NCBI RefSeq assembly: GCF_012396585.1
Contig: NZ_JAAXPR010000010.1
Span: 1-64,000 of the forward strand
DNA from: Streptococcus ovuberis
GTDB taxonomy: Bacteria > Bacillota > Bacilli > Lactobacillales > Streptococcaceae
Length of the DNA: 64,000 bases
Direction of reading: 5' to 3'
Position 1 is the first letter of the stretch. The number at the start of each line of letters is the position of its first letter. Of this stretch, positions 1 through 9,048 are shown one piece after another. The notes under the pieces are model-generated. The model made no database searches. It was not told where the DNA came from and was given only the letters and a program-made list of their open reading frames with translations. A program made the translations under genes and the position numbers.

Positions 1-260
1 AGTGGATGATTTCTTCATGAGCTTAGAAATAAGAAGGCGAATTAACATGACATCGCACTTGATTCTTGAGTGTGAAAGAATACGAAGATCCCTTTAGGGA
101 TAATGGCAAGTAATACTAACGCCTCTTAAAGAGGCGAGTGACGAGTCAAAAGCGGTTAGGCTTGAACAAAGTGAAAGCCAGCGTCTTTAGGCGCTGGCTG
201 GTGATGTGGGCTTATAGCCCTTATTCAAACCACCCGTTTGACGGGTGGTCATGATTATGA
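1..260 (+). mobile_element. 3' relic of an IS200/IS605-family element
   Basis: The reading from about 73 to 108 gives the peptide LSVKEYEDPFRDNGK and a stop. It closely matches the C-terminus of the IS200-type transposase at 18919-19391 (LSVKEYEDPFSDGG). The residues just upstream (DIALD) are in another frame, so at least one frameshift separates them. After the stop come the usual imperfect hairpins, including CCACCCG/CGGGTGG near 222-249, which resembles the right-end hairpin of the second copy. The 5' part lies outside the window or is decayed. It is seen as a remnant; immobility is inferred. Confidence 0.7.
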
Positions 261-376
261 GATGGCTTTTGAAAGTTTTTTCAGGGGAGAGCTCTCTTAA
301 AGAAAAGTAAGATAAAGCTCACTGATTCCTTAAAACGAAGTCTAAATCTCCAGATTGGATAGATAATAGTTAGCGC

Positions 377-405
377 TGTCAAAAGTTCGGAAAAAATGAT
401 ATAAT
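377..405 (+). promoter_or_regulatory. putative rpiA promoter
   Basis: A perfect TATAAT lies at 400-405. A weak -35 candidate TGTCAA (377-382) is 17 bp upstream. Because the -10 box overlaps the ATG at 404, that ATG cannot be the rpiA start, which supports 434. Confidence 0.55.
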
Positions 406-433
406 GCTAAATATATCAAAGACGGAGGTTGAA

Positions 434-1105
434 ATGACAGCTTTTAAAGAATTAGTCGGCATTGAAGCAGCGAAATATGTCAAAAGCGGTATGATTGTTG
501 GCCTAGGAACAGGATCTACAGCCTATTATTTTGTTGAAGAGCTGGGGCGCAGGGTTAAGGAGGAAGGGTTACAAATCACAGCAGTGACGACATCCAGTGT
601 GACCAGTACTCAAGCAACTAGGCTAGGCATCCCTCTTAAAGGGATTGATGAGGTAATCTCGGTTGATTTGACAGTCGATGGGGCGGATGAAATAGATCCA
701 TCTTTCAACGGCATTAAGGGGGGTGGCGGCGCACTTCTCATGGAGAAGGTAGTAGCGACATATACCAAAGAATACATCTGGATTGTGGATGAGAGTAAGA
801 TGGTTCAACAGTTAGGTGCCTTTAAGCTTCCCGTCGAAGTCGTCCAGTATGGTGCTGAAAACCTCTTTCGTCACTTTAAAGCCAAAGGCTATCAACCGAC
901 TTTCCGTGAAAAAGATGGGAAGCGCTTTGTGACGGATATGCAAAATTTTATTATTGATCTTGACTTGAAAAAGATCGAAAATCCAAAGGTACTGGCTCAA
1001 GAATTGGATGCGACGGTCGGCGTCGTTGAACACGGTTTGTTTAACGGAATGGTCAACAAGGTGATTGTCGGTGGGGCAGAGGGTGTTCGCACTTTGGATG
1101 TTTAA
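434..1105 (+). CDS. rpiA: Ribose-5-phosphate isomerase A
   Basis: Interconverts ribose 5-phosphate and ribulose 5-phosphate in the cytosolic pentose phosphate pathway. The 223-residue product has the expected family length. Visible motifs are GLGTGST (23-29), DGADE (82-86, with the acidic active-site residues) and [11 protein letters not shown] (95-105). The start is set at 434 because GGAGG (424-428) lies just upstream and an in-frame ATG at 404 sits in the promoter -10 box. It is followed by deoB, so ribose phosphate from nucleoside breakdown and the pentose phosphate pool are handled by one gene cluster. Nothing unusual is seen. Confidence 0.96.
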   Translation: MTAFKELVGIEAAKYVKSGMIVGLGTGSTAYYFVEELGRRVKEEGLQITAVTTSSVTSTQATRLGIPLKGIDEVISVDLTVDGADEIDPSFNGIKGGGGALLMEKVVATYTKEYIWIVDESKMVQQLGAFKLPVEVVQYGAENLFRHFKAKGYQPTFREKDGKRFVTDMQNFIIDLDLKKIENPKVLAQELDATVGVVEHGLFNGMVNKVIVGGAEGVRTLDV

Positions 1106-1166
1106 ATTTGTCAAAAAATTATAGGTTTTGGGTGCCAACCGTAACCACCCTAGATTAGGAGAAAGA

Positions 1167-2378
1167 ATGTCAACATTTGACCGTATTCATTTAATTGTTT
1201 TAGACTCAGTAGGAATTGGGGCGCAACCCGATGCCAATAACTTTGTCAATGCCGGTGTGCCAGATGGCGCGTCTGATACGCTGGGGCATATTTCCAAAAC
1301 AGTGGGGCTAGATGTGCCTAACATGGCAAAAATTGGTCTGGGGAATATCCCTCGTCCACAGGCACTTCAAACAGTTCCAGCCGAAAGTAATCCAACAGGT
1401 TATGTGACAAAACTCGAAGAAGTCTCACTCGGTAAAGATACCATGACCGGTCACTGGGAAATCATGGGGCTCAACATTACCGAACCGTTTGATACCTTCT
1501 GGGATGGCTTCCCTGAGGAAATTCTGACCAAGATCGAAGAATTTTCAGGTCGCAAGGTCATTCGTGAAGCCAACAAGCCATATTCTGGAACAGCGGTTAT
1601 TGATGATTTTGGACCGCGTCAGATGGAGACAGGCGAGCTGATTATCTACACGTCAGCTGACCCTGTGCTACAAATTGCGGCGCATGAGGACATCATTCCG
1701 CTGGAGGAGCTCTACCGCATCTGTGAGTATGCACGTTCCATTACGCTGGAGCGTCCTGCATTGCTTGGTCGGATTATCGCTCGTCCTTATGTGGGGACTC
1801 CGGGCAACTTTACCCGTACGGCTAACCGCCATGACTATGCGGTATCGCCATTTGAAGATACGGTTTTGAACAAGCTTGCAGCCGCAGGCGTGCCGACTTA
1901 TTCCGTTGGGAAAATCAACGATATTTTCAATGGTTCAGGCATCACCAATGACATGGGACACAATAAGGACAACAACCACGGTGTGGATACCTTAATCAAT
2001 ACCATGGGCTTGCCTGAGTTTGAGAAAGGCTTCTCCTTTACTAACTTGGTCGATTTTGATGCTCTGTATGGTCATCGCCGCAATGCCCACGGTTACCGTG
2101 ATTGTCTCCATGAATTTGATGGACGTCTACCAGAAATCATCGCAGCCATGCGTGAAAATGATTTACTGTTAATTACAGCTGACCATGGCAATGATCCAAC
2201 CTATGCAGGGACAGACCATACCCGTGAGTATATCCCACTCTTGGCCTATAGCCCTGCTTTCAAAGGCAACGGTGTCATCCCACAAGGGCATTTTGCCGAC
2301 ATCTCTGCAACCATCGCTGACAACTTCGACGTGGACAAGGCCATGATTGGAGAAAGCTTCTTGGATAAATTGGTGTAG
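1167..2378 (+). CDS. deoB: Phosphopentomutase
   Basis: Converts (deoxy)ribose 1-phosphate to the 5-phosphate, linking nucleoside phosphorolysis to the pentose phosphate pathway. The 403-residue alkaline-phosphatase-superfamily protein shows the N-terminal metal-binding segment [13 protein letters not shown], the phosphorylated-threonine region KDTMTGHWE and the C-terminal metal motif [18 protein letters not shown]. Start chosen at 1167 because AGGAG is 7-8 bp upstream; an in-frame ATG at 1128 has no ribosome site. It lies 61 bp after rpiA and upstream of two purine nucleoside phosphorylase genes, which supply its substrate. Confidence 0.96.
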   Translation: MSTFDRIHLIVLDSVGIGAQPDANNFVNAGVPDGASDTLGHISKTVGLDVPNMAKIGLGNIPRPQALQTVPAESNPTGYVTKLEEVSLGKDTMTGHWEIMGLNITEPFDTFWDGFPEEILTKIEEFSGRKVIREANKPYSGTAVIDDFGPRQMETGELIIYTSADPVLQIAAHEDIIPLEELYRICEYARSITLERPALLGRIIARPYVGTPGNFTRTANRHDYAVSPFEDTVLNKLAAAGVPTYSVGKINDIFNGSGITNDMGHNKDNNHGVDTLINTMGLPEFEKGFSFTNLVDFDALYGHRRNAHGYRDCLHEFDGRLPEIIAAMRENDLLLITADHGNDPTYAGTDHTREYIPLLAYSPAFKGNGVIPQGHFADISATIADNFDVDKAMIGESFLDKLV

Positions 2379-2379
2379 A

Positions 2380-2922
2380 ATGAAAACTTACGTACTTTTG
2401 GTCAGAGGCATCAATGTCGGTGGTAAGAATAAGGTCGTCATGAGTGAATGGCGAGCAGGGATTGTCGCTCTTGGGTTTCAGAATGTGAGCACCTATATCA
2501 ATAGTGGTAATCTATTCTTTCGATCAGACCGGCCTCGTCAAGAAGTCTGTCAATATTTGAGAACGTATTTTGAGCAAGCTTATCCTTTTATCCAGCATTT
2601 TTCATTGATAGAGAAATCGGATTTTTTAAAAGAAATTGTTGATCTTCCTGACTGGTGGCAGGAGGATCTCGCTCGTAAGGATGTCCTCTTTTATACAGAG
2701 GGGCTAGATTCACTTCCTGTAGTGGAAAGAATCAAAACTTTTTCACTAGGGGATGAGCAGGTTTACTTTGGACGACTTGGGATTTATTGGGGGAAAAATT
2801 CGGAGAAGGAATATCTCAAAACAGCTTATCACAAGCAACTGATCAAGGAAGATTTTTACGGTCAGATGACCATCAGGAATGGCAATACAGTAGAGAAAAT
2901 TGTAACATTTTTGACTAAATAG
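2380..2922 (+). CDS. DUF1697 family protein
   Basis: A 180-residue protein beginning MKTYVLLVRGINVGGKN, which is the conserved N-terminus of DUF1697, followed by the typical YINSGNLFF segment. The biochemical role of the family is not established, so no function is claimed. The start ATG at 2380 is one base after the deoB stop, which suggests translational coupling. An in-frame ATG inside deoB (2347) is rejected because residues upstream of 2380 do not look like the family. It lies within the nucleoside salvage run but probably only shares its transcript. Confidence 0.85.
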   Translation: MKTYVLLVRGINVGGKNKVVMSEWRAGIVALGFQNVSTYINSGNLFFRSDRPRQEVCQYLRTYFEQAYPFIQHFSLIEKSDFLKEIVDLPDWWQEDLARKDVLFYTEGLDSLPVVERIKTFSLGDEQVYFGRLGIYWGKNSEKEYLKTAYHKQLIKEDFYGQMTIRNGNTVEKIVTFLTK

Positions 2923-2935
2923 ACAGGAGAAGCGT

Positions 2936-3283
2936 ATGCAAGCGACTATTTATCACAATCCATATTGTAGCAAGTCTCGTGCAGTGCTAGAATGGCTGAC
3001 GAAGCAGGATGTAGAGGTGGAAGTAGTTTCCTACCTCGAACAGCCACTCACAGAGCAGGAATTGCAAGACTTGCTTGCGAAATTAGCTGTTTCTCCTCGA
3101 GAGGTGATGCGAACAGATGTTCCTGCCTATCAGGAACAGGGATTGTCAGATGAGAAGTTATCGGATAAAGAGTTGATTGCAGCTATTGCAACAGCACCTG
3201 CCTTGCTCAACCGTCCGATTGTGGTTACTGAAAAAGGGGCAAAACTTTGTCGCCCGATTGAACTTGTAGAAACATTATTGTAA
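2936..3283 (+). CDS. ArsC/Spx-family thioredoxin-fold protein
   Basis: A 115-residue protein of the ArsC-like thioredoxin superfamily. It begins IYHNPYCSKSRAVLEWL, with the single family cysteine at residue 11 (CSKS), and has the C-terminal LNRPIVVTEKGAKLCRP segment typical of glutaredoxin-type arsenate reductases. Spx proteins carry CxxC instead, so this is closer to ArsC/YffB than to Spx. There is no arsR or arsenic transporter nearby, so a real arsenate role is not supported; a general thiol or glutathione-linked reductase is as likely. An AGGAGAAGC ribosome site precedes the ATG. Confidence 0.85.
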   Translation: MQATIYHNPYCSKSRAVLEWLTKQDVEVEVVSYLEQPLTEQELQDLLAKLAVSPREVMRTDVPAYQEQGLSDEKLSDKELIAAIATAPALLNRPIVVTEKGAKLCRPIELVETLL

Positions 3284-3301
3284 AGAGAGAAAGGAAAATT
3301 T

Positions 3302-4111
3302 ATGACATTATTAGAAAAAATTTATGAAACGCGTGATTTTTTGCAAGCTAAAGGAATCACAGCACCAGAGTTTGGCTTGATTTTAGGCTCAGGCTTAGGA
3401 GAATTGGCAGACGAAATCGAAAACAGCATCGTCCTTGACTATGCAGATATTCCCAACTGGGGGCAGTCGCATGTCGTTGGTCACGCAGGCAAGCTGGTCT
3501 ACGGTGACTTGGCTGGACGCAAAGTATTAGCGCTTCAGGGGCGTTTCCATTTCTATGAGGGCAATCCGATGGAAGTGGTGACTTTCCCAGTGCGTGTCAT
3601 GAAGGCTTTGGGCTGTCATAGTGTCGTAGTTACCAATGCGGCAGGTGGTATTGGGTTTGGTCCTGGGACATTGATGCTCATCAACGACCACATCAATATG
3701 ACTGGCACCAATCCTTTGATTGGTGAAAACTTAGATGAATTTGGGCCACGCTTCCCAGATATGTCGAAGGCCTACACGCCACAATACCGTCAGGTTGCTT
3801 ATGAAGTTGCTGAGAAGCTTGGTATTCAACTCAGTGAAGGGGTCTACCTTGGTTGCTCAGGTCCAACTTATGAGACACCTGCTGAAATTCGTGCCTTCAA
3901 GACATTAGGAGCTGATGCTGTCGGCATGTCAACTGTTCCAGAAGTCATCATCGCTGCCCATTCAGGTCTTAAAGTGCTTGGTATTTCATGTATTACCAAC
4001 CATGCCGCTGGTTTCCAAGAAGAACTGAACCACGAAGAAGTGGTCGAAGTGACCACACGCATCAAAGAAGATTTCAAAGGACTTGTTAAAGCTATTTTAG
4101 CGGAGTTGTAA
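3302..4111 (+). CDS. punA: Purine nucleoside phosphorylase, trimeric (PNP/MTAP) family
   Basis: Phosphorolyses (deoxy)guanosine and inosine to free base and (deoxy)ribose 1-phosphate. The 269-residue protein has the trimeric-PNP motifs LILGSGLGELAD, HAGKLVYGD, GRFHFYEGN, TNAAGGI and GADAVGMSTVPEVI. Its product is the substrate of DeoB encoded upstream. It has a good AGAGAGAAAGGAAAAT leader before the ATG. A second phosphorylase of the unrelated hexameric DeoD type follows downstream, so both families are encoded side by side. The symbol varies (deoD1, pnp, punA); function is secure. Confidence 0.93.
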   Translation: MTLLEKIYETRDFLQAKGITAPEFGLILGSGLGELADEIENSIVLDYADIPNWGQSHVVGHAGKLVYGDLAGRKVLALQGRFHFYEGNPMEVVTFPVRVMKALGCHSVVVTNAAGGIGFGPGTLMLINDHINMTGTNPLIGENLDEFGPRFPDMSKAYTPQYRQVAYEVAEKLGIQLSEGVYLGCSGPTYETPAEIRAFKTLGADAVGMSTVPEVIIAAHSGLKVLGISCITNHAAGFQEELNHEEVVEVTTRIKEDFKGLVKAILAEL

Positions 4112-4213
4112 GATGTATTATTGGAAGTTGATGAAACCAAAGATATTAATATCCCAGAGGGTTGGTTTATCGAAATTCAGAAACCTGTTCAAATTGAACT
4201 GATAAAAAAATAA
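4112..4213 (+). pseudogene. short coding relic between the two nucleoside phosphorylases
   Basis: Directly after the punA stop, an open frame without a start codon reads DVLLEVDETKDINIPEG and ends IELIKK before TAA at 4211-4213. The composition is protein-like, it lacks its own start and it fills the gap exactly, so it looks like the surviving 3' end of a lost gene. The parent is not recognised. A chance open frame of 33 codons cannot be excluded. Confidence 0.35.
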
Positions 4214-4245
4214 AATTATAAAATGATACCTAGAAAGGAATTTAT

Positions 4246-4953
4246 ATGAGTATCCATATTTCAGCAAAACCAGGCGACATCGCCGATAAGATTTTACTTC
4301 CAGGAGATCCTCTCCGTGCCAAATTCATCGCAGAAAACTTCCTTGAAGATGCAGTTTGCTTCAACGAAGTCCGCAATATGTTTGGCTATACAGGAACTTA
4401 CAAGGGGCACCGTGTCTCTGTCATGGGGACAGGGATGGGGATGCCTTCTATCTCCATCTATGCGCGTGAGCTCATTGTCGACTACGGCGTGAAAAAACTG
4501 ATTCGTGTGGGAACAGCAGGCTCCATTGACCCGAATGTCCATGTCCGTGAATTGGTCTTAGCACAAGCTGCAGCGACCAATTCCAACATCATTCGCAACG
4601 ATTTCCCAGAATATGATTTCCCACAAATTGCGGACTTTGACTTGTTGGATAAGGCCTATCACATTGCCAAAAACATGGGGTTGACAACTCATGTGGGCTC
4701 TGTTTTGTCTTCTGATGTGTTCTACTCAAACATGCCTGAACGCAACATGAAATTGGGTGAGCTTGGTGTTAAAGCCATCGAGATGGAAGCGGCAGCTCTT
4801 TACTATTTGGCTGCTCAACACAAAGTGCAGGCGCTTGGTATTATGACCATTTCGGATAGTTTGGTACATCCGGATGAAGATACCACTGCTGAGGAGCGCC
4901 AAAACACCTTCACTGATATGATGAAGGTAGGTCTTGAAACCTTGATTGGTTGA
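4246..4953 (+). CDS. deoD: Purine nucleoside phosphorylase, DeoD (hexameric) type
   Basis: Cleaves purine (deoxy)ribonucleosides with phosphate. The 235-residue product starts with the family signature [29 protein letters not shown]. It contains [28 protein letters not shown] and the ISDSL catalytic-Asp segment near the C-terminus. It completes the salvage cluster with rpiA, deoB and punA. AAAGGAA precedes the ATG. Its stop codon overlaps the ATG of the next gene (4951-4955), so the two were probably translationally coupled. Confidence 0.96.
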   Translation: MSIHISAKPGDIADKILLPGDPLRAKFIAENFLEDAVCFNEVRNMFGYTGTYKGHRVSVMGTGMGMPSISIYARELIVDYGVKKLIRVGTAGSIDPNVHVRELVLAQAAATNSNIIRNDFPEYDFPQIADFDLLDKAYHIAKNMGLTTHVGSVLSSDVFYSNMPERNMKLGELGVKAIEMEAAALYYLAAQHKVQALGIMTISDSLVHPDEDTTAEERQNTFTDMMKVGLETLIG

Positions 4954-5711
4954 TGAATATCAGTGAAAAAAACACGCTGGCTCTCTTGGTTCACCTCTAT
5001 GAGTATGATATTGCCTATCAATTTGCCAATAAAATCCATTAGGTGCCAAAGGAATTGTTGGATGACCTTTATATCTTGAAGGAAAGGCTAGAACTCAATA
5101 TTGAGCCTGCTTTAAAAAGCGCTCAAGTGATGAATCAGGGAGCTGATGAGGAGCAGATCGCCAATTATCTTTTGGATCTTGAAGCTAAGCTAAAAAAGGG
5201 ACAGATCATTGATTTTATCAGAGCCGTTTCACCGGTCATTTATCGTCTGTTTATGCGCCTTTTGTCCTCCAAAATCCCAGAGATAAAGACCTATATTTTG
5301 GATAATAAGGACGACCGTTACGATGTTTGGAAGAAAGAGGTGTTAGCCAAATCTTCCAATCCTGTCTTACGCCATTTTAAAACAGGGCCTGCTGTCACAT
5401 CAAATAGTTTAGCGGAGTTGATTTTGCTTCTGGATTTTTCAAATCCCATTAAGGATGCAGTGGTGACTCTTCGAGAGCTGGAACGTTCTGTCCGCAATCC
5501 CTTAGCTCATTTGATCCGACCATTTGATGAGGAAGCTTTAAAACAGACTACCAATTTCTCTTCTCAAACTTTTCTGAAAAAGTTAGTAGAATTAGCTAGA
5601 CTAACTGGCATCGCGTATAGCGGCCCCTTCTATTTTGATCACCTTAATCAGGAATTGTTTCGAAAGTATCACTTGAGTGATTCTGTCCTATCTATCCTGA
5701 GTAAAAAATAG
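4953..5711 (+). pseudogene. Conserved hypothetical protein interrupted by an in-frame TAG
   Basis: An ATG overlapping the deoD stop opens a frame reading [19 protein letters not shown], which hits TAG at 5040-5042. The same frame continues at once (VPKELLDDLYILKERLEL) for 222 more residues to 5711. Both parts lie in one frame and the ATG is coupled to deoD, so this looks like a 252-residue protein with one nonsense codon. CAG-to-TAG is the simplest explanation. A GTG at 5043 could in principle restart a shortened product, but no convincing ribosome site precedes it. The protein is soluble and helical, with no recognised domain. Whether it is functional is unknown. Confidence 0.65.
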
Positions 5712-5734
5712 TCAGTTATGGTCGGCATACCAGA

Positions 5735-5778
5735 TTGAAGGATTCCAGAAAAATAAAAGGAATTCCTTCAATTTTTTT
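5735..5778 (+). terminator. Rho-independent terminator of the nucleoside salvage run
   Basis: TTGAAGGATTCC (5735-5746) pairs with GGAATTCCTTCAA (5759-5771) with one bulge, followed by seven T. Confidence 0.75.
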
Positions 5779-5856
5779 GTGAAACAACTCTTCTATTTCC
5801 TTAAATAGCCTTCCGTATGGTATAATGTTATCCTGTGAAAGGATGATTGATAATTT

Positions 5857-6768
5857 ATGATTGCTAAACTAAAACATGAATTTGATCTGACTCTGGCGGA
5901 GTTTTTGGTCTCGATTTTATTTATAACCATCGGTGCAGCCTTATATGCTGTTGCAGTAAATAGCTTTATCGTCCCTAATGACTTTGGGAGCGGTGGTGTG
6001 ACTGGTCTCTCGATCCTGCTTTATTACATCTTTAAAATGAAAATTGGGACCATGAATTTTATCATCAATTCAATTTTGTTGGTTTTAGGTTGGCGTTTTT
6101 TGGAAAAGAAGACTCTGTTATTTACAATCTATGCCATGACTATGCTTAGCCTGTTTATGAATAATCTCAAAACACCCGTCTTTTATTCCGATAATATCCT
6201 CGTAACTGCTGCTGCGGGAGGAGTTTTAGCAGGTATCGGACTGAGCTTTATTTTGAGAGGAAATGGGACATCCGCTGGGACAGATATTATTGCCATGATG
6301 ATGCGGAAATACCTAGGTATCAGCTTTGCTGGTGGCCTCATGTTGTGTGATTTGATCATCCTTTCGTCCTCAACTTATATTATCGGTTTAGAACGGTTGA
6401 TTGTCACCTTGATCATGGTTTTTATTTTAGGAAGAACCTTGCAATATATGACCGAAGGTCTCAATCCAAGGAAGTCTGTCCTAATTATTTCCGATCATCA
6501 TGAGCAAATTGCTTCAGAAATTGCCTCAACAATTGACCGAGGAATCACAGTCTTTCATGCTCATGGGTATTATTCTCAGTTAGAAAAAAGGATCCTCTAT
6601 GTCGTGGTGAACAACAATCAGATTATTCATCTGCAAAAATTGGTTAATCAGATTGACCCTGTTGCCTTTGTAACTGTTTCAGACGTTCACCAAGTTTTAG
6701 GAGAAGGGTTTTCCATGTATAGTTATGCTGACCGCAAACGCAGGATCAAAAAAGTGCAAAAAAGTTAG
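5857..6768 (+). CDS. YitT family membrane protein (DUF161 + DUF2179)
   Basis: A 303-residue protein. About five or six hydrophobic segments fill the first ~195 residues and contain the family motif SFIVPNDFGSGGVTGLSILLYY. The C-terminal ~90 residues form the cytosolic DUF2179 domain (RGITVFHAHGYYSQLEKRILYVVV). The transported substrate of the family is not established. A perfect TATAAT at 5821-5826 lies 36 bp upstream and the preceding terminator isolates it, so it is probably monocistronic. The TAG stop overlaps the left arm of its own terminator. Confidence 0.9.
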   Translation: MIAKLKHEFDLTLAEFLVSILFITIGAALYAVAVNSFIVPNDFGSGGVTGLSILLYYIFKMKIGTMNFIINSILLVLGWRFLEKKTLLFTIYAMTMLSLFMNNLKTPVFYSDNILVTAAAGGVLAGIGLSFILRGNGTSAGTDIIAMMMRKYLGISFAGGLMLCDLIILSSSTYIIGLERLIVTLIMVFILGRTLQYMTEGLNPRKSVLIISDHHEQIASEIASTIDRGITVFHAHGYYSQLEKRILYVVVNNNQIIHLQKLVNQIDPVAFVTVSDVHQVLGEGFSMYSYADRKRRIKKVQKS

Positions 6769-6791
6769 AGAAAATTTCTCTAACTTTTTTT
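6758..6791 (+). terminator. Terminator after the YitT gene
   Basis: AAAAAAGTTAGAGAAA (6758-6773) is complementary to TTTCTCTAACTTTTTT (6775-6790). It is an A-rich/T-rich stem, so it could act in both directions. Confidence 0.85.
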
Positions 6792-6928
6792 GTATATAAT
6801 CTATTTAAAGATCTCTCATATCTTATAAAAAACGAAAAAAGTCCATTAAATAGATAAAAATAAAAAAAGTAGATGATTTTGTGGTTTTTATAACAAGTAA
6901 AGTGTGATTGATTATAGAAAGTTATTTT

Positions 6929-6943
6929 GTGAAAGCGATATCA
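6929..6943 (+). promoter_or_regulatory. possible catabolite-responsive element
   Basis: GTGAAAGCGATATCA fits the CcpA cre consensus except for its first position. It lies about 115 bp before the C69 dipeptidase gene in a 266-bp AT-rich spacer (6791-7056), where no other feature is seen. Inference only. Confidence 0.3.
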
Positions 6944-7056
6944 TATTTATAAGGAAGAATCACTTTTGAGAGAGGAGGAGGGACATGCTAACTTATCCTA
7001 AAGGTTCTCCATAGGGCAGCTGTAGTCAATTCAAACGTTATAGAAAGGATGATGAA

Positions 7057-8736
7057 ATGATGAAAAAGAAACTCCAAAAAGGACTTTGTCTCAGTCTAAC
7101 ACTGTTATTAGCTTTTCAAGGACTCACAGTAGAAGCTTGTTCAGCCTTTATCATCGGGAAAGGCTTGACAGAGGATGGATCGACCTTGTACGGACGGACA
7201 GAAGATTACCCGTTCCCTGTTGAGATGGACGGAGAAGTGGTGACTGGTTACCATAACAAGAACTTTATTGTAACGCCAGCACAAACTTATTCCGAAAACG
7301 ATAGGATTGAAGATGAGTCAAACGGTTTTACTTATCCAAGACAAGCTCAAGAATACAAATACATTTCTGCACCTGACGCTAGTCGGGGAACGGGTGAAGG
7401 CATTTTTGATGCCCACGGGTTTAACGAACATGGCGTATCCATGTCAGCAACCGTCACTGCTATTCCTAATGAAAAAGTATTATCCGTAGACCCTCTAGTC
7501 AAAAATGGTTTGGCAGAAGCTATCATGACTTCTCTGATACTCCCTCGAGTGAAGACCGCCCGCGAAGGGATCGAATATGTTGCCAAAGTCATTGATGAAA
7601 AGGGTTCTGCTGAAGGAAATATCATCATGATTGCTGACCAGAATGAACTCTGGTATATGGAAATTTTGTCTGGGCATCAGTATGTGGCTATTAAATTCCC
7701 AGAGGACAAGTATGCTGTCTTTCCTAATACTTATTTCCTAGGCCATGTTGATCTGACTGACAAGGAGAATGTTATCGCTTCTAAGGACGTTGAAAAAGTC
7801 GCCAAGGAAGCAGGTTCTTATAAAGAGGTTGGGGGTAAATTCCACATTGCCAAGTCATATGGACCTGAAAATTACGCCGAAGGAGACCGTTCAAGGGTCT
7901 ATGCTGGGATCAAGTTATTAGACCCAGATGCGGATGTGACTTATGACGATGAGACTTTTGATTTACTCAGAACACCGTCTGACCCTAATAAGAAATTTTC
8001 TATCAAGGATGCTATGGCTATTCAGCGCAATCGGTTTGAGCATCTGCCAGAATTTAAACCAAATGATCTACTGCCACGCAACGAAAAAGGACGCCGCGGT
8101 AGTGGTGATGCCAAAGAAGAGGCAGTCTATAAGTATCCTCTCGGAAACGAGAATGTCATTGATGCCCATATCTACCAGATCAAGCCAGAATTGCCAAAAG
8201 AATTTGGCGGTATCGTATGGTTGAATCTGGGGACTTCAAGAAATACCCCTTATATTCCATTCTATGGCAACATCACTGAGACTTACAAGGCCTTCCATCC
8301 ACAAACTTTAGAATATGATAAAACCTCTTGGTATTGGGTGGCTAAACACATTGATGAGATGACGATGGATCACCCAGAGCTGTTTGGCACAGAGACGTTG
8401 AAGTACTTCCAAGGATTGGAAGAGGGAATGATTACGCATCAAGCAGAACAGGACAAACATTATGCGACAGCTAATCTTTCTGCTGAGGAAGCTAGTCAGG
8501 AAGTAACAGAAGACAGCTTGAAGCGGTCTGAGGAACTATTTAATAAGATGGGAACTCTAGAAGAAGAAATGATGGCCAAGCTTCCAAAAGAGGAAACTAA
8601 AAAAGAAGAACACGTTCAGACAGCTGCTAAAGAGACATCTAAGTCAGCATCTAAACCTTCTGTTGCGCTTATTCTAGGAGTAGTGCTTGTTACTGGTTTA
8701 TTAGGTTATTATTTCTTTAGAAAGCGAGGAAACTGA
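7057..8736 (+). CDS. Surface-exposed C69-family dipeptidase with C-terminal membrane anchor
   Basis: A 559-residue Ntn-hydrolase of peptidase family C69 (PepD-type). The N-terminus is a signal peptide (MMKKKLQKGLCLSLTLLLAF) ending ...TVEAC. The Cys at 28 begins the family motif CSAFIIGKGLTEDGSTLYGRTEDY and would become the catalytic N-terminal nucleophile. Near the C-terminus a charged Lys/Glu region (about 510-535) precedes one hydrophobic helix (VALILGVVLVTGLLGYYFF) and RKRGN, so the enzyme should stay membrane-tethered on the outside. There is no LPXTG motif. Intracellular PepD homologues lack both signal and anchor. It probably releases dipeptides from host or wall peptides. Two tandem ATGs follow AAAGGA. 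Confidence 0.88.
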   Translation: MMKKKLQKGLCLSLTLLLAFQGLTVEACSAFIIGKGLTEDGSTLYGRTEDYPFPVEMDGEVVTGYHNKNFIVTPAQTYSENDRIEDESNGFTYPRQAQEYKYISAPDASRGTGEGIFDAHGFNEHGVSMSATVTAIPNEKVLSVDPLVKNGLAEAIMTSLILPRVKTAREGIEYVAKVIDEKGSAEGNIIMIADQNELWYMEILSGHQYVAIKFPEDKYAVFPNTYFLGHVDLTDKENVIASKDVEKVAKEAGSYKEVGGKFHIAKSYGPENYAEGDRSRVYAGIKLLDPDADVTYDDETFDLLRTPSDPNKKFSIKDAMAIQRNRFEHLPEFKPNDLLPRNEKGRRGSGDAKEEAVYKYPLGNENVIDAHIYQIKPELPKEFGGIVWLNLGTSRNTPYIPFYGNITETYKAFHPQTLEYDKTSWYWVAKHIDEMTMDHPELFGTETLKYFQGLEEGMITHQAEQDKHYATANLSAEEASQEVTEDSLKRSEELFNKMGTLEEEMMAKLPKEETKKEEHVQTAAKETSKSASKPSVALILGVVLVTGLLGYYFFRKRGN

Positions 8737-8788
8737 GGTTAAATCAGAAAAGGCATTGAAGAGACTTGTAAACGCTTAAGCAAAAAGC

Positions 8789-8817
8789 TTGTGAAAAGCG
8801 TCAATCTGTAGTACAAT
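8789..8817 (+). promoter_or_regulatory. promoter of thiT leader
   Basis: TTGTGA (8789-8794), a 17-bp spacer and TACAAT (8812-8817) place the transcript start just before the TPP aptamer. Confidence 0.7.
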
Positions 8818-8824
8818 AGAATCG

Positions 8825-8908
8825 TCACAAGAGGAGCAGTTTGCTGAGAATGGCCGTTCGCCTAAACTCTTATCACCTGATCAAGTTAGGACTTGCGTAG
8901 GGATGTGG
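8825..8908 (+). ncRNA. TPP riboswitch aptamer
   Basis: The conserved thiamine-pyrophosphate (THI-box) elements are in order: CTGAGAA (8844-8850), the ACTCTTATCACCTGAT segment (compare ACCCTTTGAACCTGAT) and GTTAGGACTTGCGTAGGGA. A short closing helix pairs CACA (8826-8829) with TGTG (8904-8907). It precedes thiT, the thiamine-uptake gene, as expected for the class. Confidence 0.93.
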
Positions 8909-8950
8909 CAGAAGCACAGAATTTGACCTTCTGAAACCTTCTGCAGTTTT
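8908..8950 (+). terminator. candidate riboswitch expression platform
   Basis: GCAGAAG (8908-8914) pairs with CTTCTGC (8938-8944) before AGTTTT. The left arm abuts the closing helix of the aptamer, as expected for ligand-controlled termination. Two more hairpins lie further down (8973-8994; AGTAGC/GCTACT at 9001-9019), so control at translation initiation is an alternative. Confidence 0.5.
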
Positions 8951-9048
8951 GATTGTGGCAATGTTGGCGAGACATAGTCACACAAGACTGTGTTTCAACT
9001 AGTAGCTGATAAGGCTACTATAAGAATGGGTTTACAGGAGGTTTTTTG

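Noticed and set aside
2936..3283. Arsenic resistance determinant
   Set aside because: No ars regulator or transporter nearby; the fold alone is not enough.
8766..8782. cre site before thiT (TGTAAACGCTTAAGCA)
   Set aside because: The second half deviates from the CcpA consensus, and the riboswitch already explains control.
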